From Bacilli bacterium (GTDB lineage: Bacteria > Bacillota_I > Bacilli_A > RFN20 > CAG-826), in the NCBI GenBank assembly GCA_024409055.1, contig JAKSUL010000010.1, positions 1 to 38,905 on the forward strand: a stretch of DNA of 38,905 nt, written 5' to 3'. This document shows positions 22,751-30,461 of the stretch, piece after piece; positions within the stretch are counted from its first letter, which is position 1, and each line of letters starts with the position of its first letter. Position numbers and translations under genes: made by a program. The notes beneath the pieces were generated by a model, which did not search any database, was not told the origin of the DNA, and saw only the letters and a list, made by a program, of their open reading frames with translations.

Positions 22751-24557
22751 CTTCGTTAACCTCCTTTTTGGCTTTCTTTCTTGGAGCGGCAGCTTTCTTC
22801 GTCGCTTTGGCTCCGCCGATGTTTATTTGCTCCAAGATGGAGTTTTTAGCATTGGTGTAAACCGGGCGGCTTTCCGGGTGAGCGGATAAAGCGCCGGCGA
22901 TCCTAGCTTTTACGACTTCGGGAGCCTCAAGATCCGGGGCTTTGCTATCAACATTCCAAGTGGCAGCAAAGTGCGTATCGGAAATCTGATAGAAAGGCGG
23001 AGGGAGAATGCTGTCGATATCGAGAGCGTTGGAATTACGAAGCGCGAAGGCGTCTCCCCTAGGCGGGAGAAGCATATTCGGCGGGGTTCCAGGAATCGAA
23101 TTGAGCTTTTCTTTGGTCGTAAGGTCCGGAACGGAACCTAAAAGGGCCCAAGTGTATGGGTGGCGCGGATCGTAGAAGATATCTTTGGCCGTGCCGTATT
23201 CGACGATCTTGCCAGCGTACATAACCGCGATGTCATCGGCCATATTGGCAACAACACCAAGGTCGTGGGTGATGAAGACGATGGAGAGGTTTCTCTCGGC
23301 CTTCAACTTATTGATGAGCTCCAAGATCTGGCTCTGAATGGTGACGTCAAGAGCGGTAGTCGGCTCATCGCAGATAAGGACTTCCGGGGAAGAGCACAAA
23401 GCGATGGCGATGACGATACGCTGACGCATACCACCAGAGAGTTCGAACGGGTATTGTTTGTAGCGGCGTTCCGCTTCGGCGATACCAACGTCGCTTAGCA
23501 TCTTGATGGCTTTTTCCTTGGCTTCTTCAGGGGTCAAGACCTTCTTTTCGGTCTCCACCGCTTCTAGATAAGCCGTTCTAGCGGCAATAGCCATGTTTAG
23601 AAGCGTGTCTTTATCGGTTGAAAGGATAAGTTCCAAACGGTTGATGATGGTTTCAATGACGGCGCGGAGTTCATCGCGGTACTCATTTTGGGTACGGATG
23701 ACTTCGCGGGCCTTAGCCCTAATGGCCGGCGGGAGATCATATAAGGTCTCGGCGTTATATTTGGCCATATCGGAGGCGCGCTTGGCCTCCATCTTAGCGG
23801 ATAGTTTGGAATCTTTTTGGATGGTCTTGATGATGGTCGGGGCGACAACGATGTCGTTATCGGCGTATAAAGCCATATCAAAGGCGCATTTTTCGATGTT
23901 TTTGAACTCTTTGGCAAGTTCTTTGCAGACGGCTTCAATGCTGAAGTCTTCCGCTTTCGCGTCTTCCTGAGCTTTCTTCAAAGCCGGAAGAACCGCTTCG
24001 ATCGCCTCTTTTTGCCTTTCGAAGGAAGCATTAACGGAGTCTTCGAACAAAGTCTTCGTCTCGATGGCCTTTCCTTCTTTGACGGAAGAGATGAAAGCCT
24101 CAGCTTCTTCTTTGTTGGCTTTTAGCATTGCGGCGTTGAGTTTAGAAAGAAGCTTTTTGGCCTCCTGACGGTCCGCTTTATTCTTAAGGCGCATGGCCTC
24201 AGTAAGCTGCTGACCGACGATCATAATCGGGTTAAGAGAGCTAAGAGGATCCTGGAAGATCATCGAGATCTTGACGCCCCTAAGCTTTGTGAATTGCTCC
24301 TCAGAAATTTTGAGGAGGTCTTTTCCGTCATAGATGATTTGGCCGTCCTCGACGATCTTGTTATTAGCCAAGATGCCGAGGATAGCTTTGGAAGTTACGG
24401 ATTTACCAGAACCGGATTCGCCGACGATGGCGAGAGTCCTGCCCCTATAAAGGGAGAAGGAGATGCCGCGCACGGCTTTAACGGTTCCAGAGTCAGTCTT
24501 GAACGAAACACGGAGGTTTTTGACGTCCAAGATCTTGTCGTTGGTGTTTTCAGCCAT
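22740..24557 (-). CDS. oppD: Oligopeptide ABC transporter ATPase OppD with large helical insertion
   Basis: The partner ATPase of OppF, 605 residues. Walker A GESGSGKS (46-53), Q-loop IFQDP (100-104), signature LSGGMRQR (373-380), Walker B VLICDEPT (393-400), then HPYTWALLGSVPDL and the PGTPPNMLLPPRGDAF region that in the family carries Cys ligands. Here the usual Cys-rich motif is absent. An extra ~210 residues (about 123-335) lie after the Q-loop, in the helical subdomain, and are predicted helical and charged. The C-terminus ends in a Lys/Ala-rich tail. Enlarged OppD and OppF are known in mycoplasmas. It begins two bases after the oppC stop. Confidence 0.95.
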   Translation of the reverse strand: MAENTNDKILDVKNLRVSFKTDSGTVKAVRGISFSLYRGRTLAIVGESGSGKSVTSKAILGILANNKIVEDGQIIYDGKDLLKISEEQFTKLRGVKISMIFQDPLSSLNPIMIVGQQLTEAMRLKNKADRQEAKKLLSKLNAAMLKANKEEAEAFISSVKEGKAIETKTLFEDSVNASFERQKEAIEAVLPALKKAQEDAKAEDFSIEAVCKELAKEFKNIEKCAFDMALYADNDIVVAPTIIKTIQKDSKLSAKMEAKRASDMAKYNAETLYDLPPAIRAKAREVIRTQNEYRDELRAVIETIINRLELILSTDKDTLLNMAIAARTAYLEAVETEKKVLTPEEAKEKAIKMLSDVGIAEAERRYKQYPFELSGGMRQRIVIAIALCSSPEVLICDEPTTALDVTIQSQILELINKLKAERNLSIVFITHDLGVVANMADDIAVMYAGKIVEYGTAKDIFYDPRHPYTWALLGSVPDLTTKEKLNSIPGTPPNMLLPPRGDAFALRNSNALDIDSILPPPFYQISDTHFAATWNVDSKAPDLEAPEVVKARIAGALSAHPESRPVYTNAKNSILEQINIGGAKATKKAAAPRKKAKKEVNEDGK

Positions 24558-24559
24558 GA

Positions 24560-26470
24560 TCAGTCACTTCCTTTCAATGTGGTGTTGAAGGCATCGCGTA
24601 AGCCGTTGCCAAACAAGTTAAACGAAATCTCTAATAAGGAGATGATTAAGCACGGGAATAAGAGGACGTGCGGGTTGTACTGAAGACCGGCGGTCTGTCC
24701 TTCGCTTAAAAGCGAACCGATGGAAACTAAGCCAGAGGTCGAGAAGTTGATGATGCCGAGGTAAGAGAGCGAAGATTCGCCGAAGATGACGCCCGGAATC
24801 ATTAAGACTGTCGAGGTGACCAAGGTACCGATCGCGTTTGGCAAGATGTGGCGGAAGATCAAACGGGTGTCTTTGGCGCCCAAGGAACGGGAAGCCAAGA
24901 CATATTCTTGCCCTTTGAAACGGTAGAACTGCATACGTGTCGTGCCGGCGACGCCGATCCATCCGTTATAGACGAAGGCGACCAAGAAGGCCAAGACGAC
25001 GATGCCATCCCCTAACGCTGCTTTCAAAGCGGCGTTATTGGTGAACTGAATAGAGCAGATGGTCAAGATAATAAGCGACGGGATCGTGGAAATAATGTCG
25101 GTGACACGCTCCATGACGAGGTCGACAGTTCCGCCGTAATATCCAGACACAGCGCCCCAAACTAGACCGATGATCAAGTTAATGGCGGAGATGCCGATAC
25201 CTAACAAGAGGGAGAAACGGGTACCTTGAGCTAAGCGCAAGAAGATATCTTGTCCTGAGCTATTGGATCCGAAGAAGTAATACGGGGTGAATCCGTTCTT
25301 GTAGGAGAAATAATCGAAGTAGTCGACGCGGACCGTGTATTCTCCGCCATGGTTTTCGAAATAGACATAGTTATCCGAGGAATCCTTCATGTAGATGGAT
25401 TCGACGGAATTGAGGTCTTTGTCGTTGGAAAGGACCGGGCGGAAAGTGTTGGAAGAGTGAGTTCCGTTTTTCTTCGTGGCGGTCATCTTGAACCAAACAT
25501 TGCTGTTTTGGTTGTAGTAAGAAGTGAGCTTATCAACGATGTCGGAGATAATGGCAGGAGTTAAGTCAGTGTCGGGTTTGCTCGCCATCTCGTTCTCGAG
25601 TTCAACCTTATATTCGCTGATGTACTTCTGAGAGTCGACAATCGGACGCATCATCTTCTTGTCATCCGGAAGAGAATCGTTGTAGCTGACCAATTTGTCA
25701 TAGCCAGCCTGATTGAGTTTGACGAGTTGAGCGCCGACGGCGTATGTATCTCTTCTTATTTTATAAGAAGTGGATGTACCAGCGCCGACTTTTGTGACGA
25801 CTTTCTCGTAGAACTGAACTACTGGATTGTGGTTACTGTCATCGTTGATAGCGATGATGTAGTCGGTTTCGGATTTGTTTTCTTTCTTAGTTCCATCCCA
25901 GAAGCCGCTTCCGGCAAACATCTGGTTATAAGGGAGAACGTAAGAGAAGTGATCGTCTCTAAATCCGGTCGGGTATTCAATTTTGTTAACGTAGGCTCTT
26001 GGAGAGGCCATCGGGACGATGATCGCATACAAAGCGATGACGGCGATGATGGCGGCGGCCACGATGGAAGCTTTGTTTTTAGCGAAACGCTTAACGCAGT
26101 CCATCAAATAGGAAACCGGCTTGGTTTCAAAAGCCTGGTCATGGAGATCTTCGTTGCCGGATTTGGCGAACAAGGAAGGATCGATTTCTTCGGGTTTTGT
26201 TCCTTCAGGGAGCACCACTTTCGGGGCGGTAGCTTTGACGGCGGACCTAGCCTTTCTTTCTTTATCCTTCTTATGGTTGATGATTCCGTTATGGATAAGC
26301 GAATAAATCGCGTAAATAGCGGCCGGAATCAAGCCGATGAGGGTTCCTTTGAGCAAGGAATCGAGGAAATCGCCTTTTGTGCCGAGGATAGATCCCACCA
26401 CTATACCGGCGAGAACACAGACGGCGCAGGCAATCTTTATGATGCGTTTAATTAAATCTACACGTCTCAT
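24560..26470 (-). CDS. oppC: Oligopeptide ABC transporter permease OppC with extra N-terminal module and extracellular domain
   Basis: A 636-residue permease. The ATG at 26470 is chosen because GGAGGA lies just upstream; a longer in-frame reading would start inside oppB. Residues 1-60 form two extra membrane helices and 61-130 a charged cytoplasmic linker. A family-type helix (133-153) is followed by about 240 residues outside the cell (155-400), much larger than usual. The permease core (about 405-636) has the ATPase-coupling loop GQEYVLASRSLGAKDTRLIF near 520-539. The large outer domain may contact OppA. Third gene of the oppABCDF set. Confidence 0.94.
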   Translation of the reverse strand: MRRVDLIKRIIKIACAVCVLAGIVVGSILGTKGDFLDSLLKGTLIGLIPAAIYAIYSLIHNGIINHKKDKERKARSAVKATAPKVVLPEGTKPEEIDPSLFAKSGNEDLHDQAFETKPVSYLMDCVKRFAKNKASIVAAAIIAVIALYAIIVPMASPRAYVNKIEYPTGFRDDHFSYVLPYNQMFAGSGFWDGTKKENKSETDYIIAINDDSNHNPVVQFYEKVVTKVGAGTSTSYKIRRDTYAVGAQLVKLNQAGYDKLVSYNDSLPDDKKMMRPIVDSQKYISEYKVELENEMASKPDTDLTPAIISDIVDKLTSYYNQNSNVWFKMTATKKNGTHSSNTFRPVLSNDKDLNSVESIYMKDSSDNYVYFENHGGEYTVRVDYFDYFSYKNGFTPYYFFGSNSSGQDIFLRLAQGTRFSLLLGIGISAINLIIGLVWGAVSGYYGGTVDLVMERVTDIISTIPSLIILTICSIQFTNNAALKAALGDGIVVLAFLVAFVYNGWIGVAGTTRMQFYRFKGQEYVLASRSLGAKDTRLIFRHILPNAIGTLVTSTVLMIPGVIFGESSLSYLGIINFSTSGLVSIGSLLSEGQTAGLQYNPHVLLFPCLIISLLEISFNLFGNGLRDAFNTTLKGSD

Positions 26471-26471
26471 A

Positions 26472-27494
26472 TTACTTTCCTCCTCCCATTCTGATACGCG
26501 GGTCAACGATTCCGTAAGAAACGTCGACGACCAAGGTGCCGAAGAGGCCGATTGTGATATAGAACATGGAGACGAACTGGAAGACGTCGTAGTCTCTCAT
26601 CTGAATGGATTGTAAGTAAAGAGCACCGACACCATTGATGGAGAAGATGTTTTCGATGATGAGGGATCCGCTTAAGACGGAGATGATTTCACCAAGGATC
26701 ATCGGGAAAATCGGGACCAATGAGTTACGGAAGGCGTGTCTAACCGTCGCTTGAGCGCGGGTCAAGCCTTTAGTTCTAGCAAGAAGCATGAAGTCGCTGG
26801 TAAGAACCTCGGTGAGCTCGGCCCTGGTGTAACGGGCAAAACCCGCGATGGAGCCAAAACACATGGAGAGAACCGGGAGGATCATGGATTTGATCATAGC
26901 CCAGCTGAACCAGCCGACAGAGCTTGATTCCGTCATAGACGGAAGAATCTGCCAGACATAGGAGAAAAGATACTGCATCAAGAAGGCGTAGACGAAGCTA
27001 GGCACCGAGATGAAGAGCATGACGAGGACAGAAAGGACGTGGTCCTGCCACTTGTTCTTCTTAAGTGCCATGAAGATGCCTAATCCGATACCGCAAGGTA
27101 TGGAGATGAGCATCGAGTAGATATTGATAAGAACGGTCGAAGGAAGTCTCTTGGTAAGGACATCGATCGGGCTATTGAGCCACTCGATCTTATAAGATAA
27201 GCCCCACGGGTACGGGTTTCCCGGGGTAAACAATCCTTTTAAGAAAATCCACAACTGCTCGAAGACCGGGGTGGTGACATAGGTCACTTTTCCGTATTGA
27301 TCGACCACTTGTTTCATACGCCCTTGGCTGACCATCGTTTTGTAGAAGATTTCGGGGTCCTTCATACCGCTGTCAACGGTGGTCGGCAAAAGGCGGACCA
27401 AGATGAAGCAGATAAAGAAGATGACGACGAAAGTCAAAACCATTAAAGCCAAGCGCTTAAGGATGTAATTTAGCGTTTGTTTAAATTTGCTCAT
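26472..27494 (-). CDS. oppB: Oligopeptide ABC transporter permease OppB
   Basis: A 340-residue inner permease subunit. I start at ATG 27494 (MSKFKQTLNYILKRLAL), preceded by AAAGGA; the upstream in-frame extension reads through a GC-rich hairpin and is not protein-like. An N-terminal membrane helix, an outer region and five further helices are visible. The ATPase-coupling loop is FMLLARTKGLTRAQATVRHAFRNSLVP. It pairs with OppC to form the channel. A long hairpin without U-tract separates it from oppA, which may let oppA be made in excess. The stop is one base before the oppC ATG. Confidence 0.95.
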   Translation of the reverse strand: MSKFKQTLNYILKRLALMVLTFVVIFFICFILVRLLPTTVDSGMKDPEIFYKTMVSQGRMKQVVDQYGKVTYVTTPVFEQLWIFLKGLFTPGNPYPWGLSYKIEWLNSPIDVLTKRLPSTVLINIYSMLISIPCGIGLGIFMALKKNKWQDHVLSVLVMLFISVPSFVYAFLMQYLFSYVWQILPSMTESSSVGWFSWAMIKSMILPVLSMCFGSIAGFARYTRAELTEVLTSDFMLLARTKGLTRAQATVRHAFRNSLVPIFPMILGEIISVLSGSLIIENIFSINGVGALYLQSIQMRDYDVFQFVSMFYITIGLFGTLVVDVSYGIVDPRIRMGGGK

Positions 27495-27525
27495 TATTGG
27501 TCCTTTCTTTATATGTCGTAAAGAC

Positions 27526-27555
27526 GGCAAGAAGGCCCATAAGGGCCTCCCTGCC
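27526..27555 (-). other. GC-rich hairpin between oppA and oppB
   Basis: GGCAGGGAGGCCC pairs with GGGCCTTCTTGCC around TTAT on the minus strand, 22 bases past the oppA stop. No T run follows, so it is more likely an mRNA 3'-end stabiliser or partial terminator, as often found after binding-protein genes. Confidence 0.65.
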
Positions 27556-27576
27556 AAAAATTGTTGGGGTAATTAA

Positions 27577-30366
27577 TTAACCTTCGTAGGTCTGATAGAG
27601 CTCGGAGAGGTTGTTGTTGTGCTCAGCGCAGAACTTGTCCCAAGCGGCATCGTCGTAGTTGAAGGTCATGAAGCGGATTCCGCCGTATCCAATCAAGGAG
27701 ACGTAGGTATCGGTAGCGTTCTCGACTTTGAAGCCAAGGAGCGAAGAGGTGCCCCTAGCAACAAGCGGGATAGCTTCAAAGCGGTTGATGATACCGGCTT
27801 CGAGACCAGCAAGGATGTTCATCCTCTGTTCGTGGATGTTCTTCCAAGCTTCGTAATCCTTGTCGCCCGGCTGGAGTTCATCGCCGAAGACGCCTTCGTT
27901 TAACGGAGTGCTGTCGCCTTCGAGGAGCTGATACCAAGCATCATAGGATTTGATTTCGGTGTCAGGATCGACGGTGCCGTCACCGTTCTGATCGATCGGA
28001 AGGACGACGCTGTTTTGCTGACCCTTGAATCCGAATTCGCAGCAAGAGACGAAGTCGGCTTTGCAGTAGACCTCCATAAGGCCGGTCGGGTTGATGGCCG
28101 CGCCGCCCCAGATGGAGAAGATCATGTCATAGTTGCCGTTTTTGGCGGAATCGTAGTAGTCCTCGTCCTTAACCATGTGGAGGTTAAGTTCGATGTTCTC
28201 GTCAGCGCCTAGCACTCCTCTTGTCCTCAAGACGTCGCAAGCTTCGTTGAGGATGCCCGTCCAAGCGGTGTTGAGGAAGTTGAACGCGGCGATTGTGTTC
28301 TCGGATTCGGAGTCATAGACACGGAATTCGATGTCGATCTTATTTCCAGCCTGGAGGTGTCCGGTGTCGCTGGAGGTAAGTTCAGCTTGCAAGCCATCAG
28401 CGACATAGTTGACAGCGAGGGCTTTGTTGTAGCCGCACTTGGATTCATCAAGCGGGATGTTTTCGCCGGATTCGGTCGTTTCGCCCGGTTTGGTGCCGCC
28501 CTTATCGCCATAAACAGCGTTATAGACGGATTTGCCTTGTTTGGTGTTGCGGTAAGCCTCACCAGTGCTGACCTGGGAGAGGTAAAGGTCATTGAGAAGT
28601 CCAGTGAAGCCTTTAGAACCAGAGGTAGCGGCCCTAGCGAAGTCGTTTCTGTCAAGAGCAAGGCTCAAACCAGTACGGAATTCGATGTTAGCAAGAGCGG
28701 TCTTGTTGACGTTGGCCTCGCCACCCTGTCTTTCGAGGAGTTTGGACCTCTTGGTGTTGAAGGAGATCTTCTGAGTGTAGGATTCGTAGGTGGTAGAACG
28801 ACGTCCGGAGGAGCCATATTTCCTCATGTCGTTGACGTTGAGGTCGATGTCGTCGAGTTTTCCTTTCTCGAATTCACCCATGGCGGTTCCGTGGTCTTTG
28901 ATGATGGTCGTCTTGATGGCGTCCATCTGGAATTGTTTTTCGTGCTTGCCGTCTTTGTAGCCGTACCACTTATCGTTACGTTCGATATTGATGAGCTTGC
29001 CAGCTTCGAAGTTGGTGAGCTTATACGGGCCGTAGGACATGTAGTTAGCAGCGCTATCGGTGGCGTATTTGGTTCCCTTCAATTCTCCGCCAACGTAAAC
29101 GTTGAGCTTATCGTAGAGCGGGATGTTGACGAGCCAGTTGCCGCAGAGGGCGAACTTGAGGTTGAGGTTGGTGATGGACTTGGAGAGATAGAGACGGATT
29201 GTGTATTCGTCCCTGGCTTTGATGCCGACTTCTTCAAACTTGACTTCATCTTCCGGGTTGACGGTAGTGATAAGAGTGAAGGAAGCGTATTTCCAGGACC
29301 ATGTTTTGGCGTATTGGGTTCCGCGTCCAATGCCGGCGACGAAGGTTTGGAGGTCTTTCTGGGCAGCTTTTTCGCTCCAAAGTTCCCACTTATCCTCGTT
29401 ATCCGGGATTCCGTCTTCGTCCTCGTCCACCCAAGTGGTGTCGGAGGTTCTCGGAACGTAAACGTCATTGTTGCTGAATTCCTGATAATCGACGTAGTTC
29501 GGGAATTCCATGATCATGTCTTTGCTGACGTCTTTCGGAGATTTGACCTTGTCCCAGCTGTCTTTGTGGGAGGAATTCTCGTGACTTGTGTACTGCCAGA
29601 TGTAGTAGGCGTAACCAAGGTTGACCCTGGTGGCGGCTAATTCGACTGGATCGCTAGCTTTGGAACTTCTCTGGTTAAGAACCGTGTAGAGGTTCTCGCT
29701 TTCTTCATCAAGACCGCTGAAGACCGAGTCGGCGTATGGGGTCTTGGCGCTAAGGCTCATGTACCAGTAACCAGTGTCATCCGGAACCTCACCGGTATCG
29801 GCATTGAGGTAATTGAAGGCTGGCTCGGTGGTCTGACGGCCTTGTTTGTAGTAGGTCTCGGCGTTAGCGATGACTAAGGAGCCGTTGTAGTAGGAGTCGG
29901 CACGGTAGTTGACCAACTTGTTGTTGAGCTGACGTTCCATGGACTGAACGTATTCGTCAGCCTTGATGGCCCTTCCGTCTTCCCAAACGGCGTTCTTATT
30001 GAGCTTGATGTCCCAGACAACGCCTGACGGCGGGTTACCGATCTTGCTGTAGTAAGTATCGATTTCCTCATCGGTGAGGTCAGCGGAATCAACGGCAATC
30101 GGGAATTCCTCAGCCATTTCCGGAACGAATTCGTATCCGGTCTTCTTTTCGTCGAGGATGCAGTCGTATAGGCCCATCTCGGTGAAGGAAGTGATATAGC
30201 TTTCGTCACTGGTTTCCCAGTTGTGGACGTTCCAGTTGGTTGGGGACGTGGACAAGTAGGTGTTGTAGGTGTAGGTCTTTCCAGAATTTCCTCCACCGCC
30301 ACAAGCGACGAGAGACATACCGGCGACGAATCCAAGGATAGCAGTAGCTGTTTTCTTGTTATTCAT
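27577..30366 (-). CDS. oppA: Oligopeptide-binding lipoprotein OppA with calcium-loop-like inserts
   Basis: A family-5 extracellular binding protein, 929 residues, far longer than the ~540 of common OppA. The signal peptide ends SLVACGGGG, with lipid-anchored Cys22. The binding-protein fold is seen in VWDIKLNKNAVWEDGRAIKADEYV (118-140), MSYGPYKLTNF (443-453), IEFRTGLSLALDRNDFA (561-577) and YDMIFSIWGG (746-755). Two loops resemble calcium sites: DEDEDGIPDNED (314-325) and DQNGDGTVDPDTE (792-804). The ATG has AAAGGAG upstream. It is flanked by two long hairpins and is preceded by a TG-rich leader. It delivers peptides to OppBC. Confidence 0.95.
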   Translation of the reverse strand: MNNKKTATAILGFVAGMSLVACGGGGNSGKTYTYNTYLSTSPTNWNVHNWETSDESYITSFTEMGLYDCILDEKKTGYEFVPEMAEEFPIAVDSADLTDEEIDTYYSKIGNPPSGVVWDIKLNKNAVWEDGRAIKADEYVQSMERQLNNKLVNYRADSYYNGSLVIANAETYYKQGRQTTEPAFNYLNADTGEVPDDTGYWYMSLSAKTPYADSVFSGLDEESENLYTVLNQRSSKASDPVELAATRVNLGYAYYIWQYTSHENSSHKDSWDKVKSPKDVSKDMIMEFPNYVDYQEFSNNDVYVPRTSDTTWVDEDEDGIPDNEDKWELWSEKAAQKDLQTFVAGIGRGTQYAKTWSWKYASFTLITTVNPEDEVKFEEVGIKARDEYTIRLYLSKSITNLNLKFALCGNWLVNIPLYDKLNVYVGGELKGTKYATDSAANYMSYGPYKLTNFEAGKLINIERNDKWYGYKDGKHEKQFQMDAIKTTIIKDHGTAMGEFEKGKLDDIDLNVNDMRKYGSSGRRSTTYESYTQKISFNTKRSKLLERQGGEANVNKTALANIEFRTGLSLALDRNDFARAATSGSKGFTGLLNDLYLSQVSTGEAYRNTKQGKSVYNAVYGDKGGTKPGETTESGENIPLDESKCGYNKALAVNYVADGLQAELTSSDTGHLQAGNKIDIEFRVYDSESENTIAAFNFLNTAWTGILNEACDVLRTRGVLGADENIELNLHMVKDEDYYDSAKNGNYDMIFSIWGGAAINPTGLMEVYCKADFVSCCEFGFKGQQNSVVLPIDQNGDGTVDPDTEIKSYDAWYQLLEGDSTPLNEGVFGDELQPGDKDYEAWKNIHEQRMNILAGLEAGIINRFEAIPLVARGTSSLLGFKVENATDTYVSLIGYGGIRFMTFNYDDAAWDKFCAEHNNNLSELYQTYEG

Positions 30367-30380
30367 ATTTTATTCTCCTT

Positions 30381-30400
30381 TGTGTATGTGTGCGTGTGCG
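30381..30400. repeat. Alternating TG/CG-rich tract in the oppA leader
   Basis: Twenty bases of almost strict purine-pyrimidine alternation (TGTGTATGTGTGCGTGTGCG) lie just upstream of the oppA ribosome site. It is a short imperfect repeat; slippage that alters leader length is possible but not shown. Confidence 0.6.
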
Positions 30401-30405
30401 TTATA

Positions 30406-30443
30406 GGCAAAGCGAAGAGGGGCCTTTTGAGCCCCCTTCGCCT
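30406..30443 (-). other. GC-rich hairpin between the Ig-like lipoprotein and oppA
   Basis: GGCGAAG and GGGGC on one arm pair with GCCCC and CTTCGC on the other, around a small loop, 18 bases past the lipoprotein stop. No T run follows. Like the hairpin after oppA, it may be an RNA processing or stability element. Confidence 0.65.
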
Positions 30444-30461
30444 AGTTATCGAAAGAGTTGA

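Noticed and set aside
26471-26506. Longer oppC start overlapping oppB
   Set aside because: The extra 12 residues lie inside the oppB end and cover the GGAGGA ribosome site of the better start at 26470.
28357-29640. Long plus-strand ORF (427 codons) opposite oppA
   Set aside because: It mirrors the codon pattern of oppA, has no ribosome site, and its translation is a Val/Gly/Phe-rich low-complexity string with no recognisable domain.
30381-30400. TG-rich tract as a phase-variation repeat
   Set aside because: It is only 20 bases and interrupted, so slippage is unlikely; kept only as a simple repeat.
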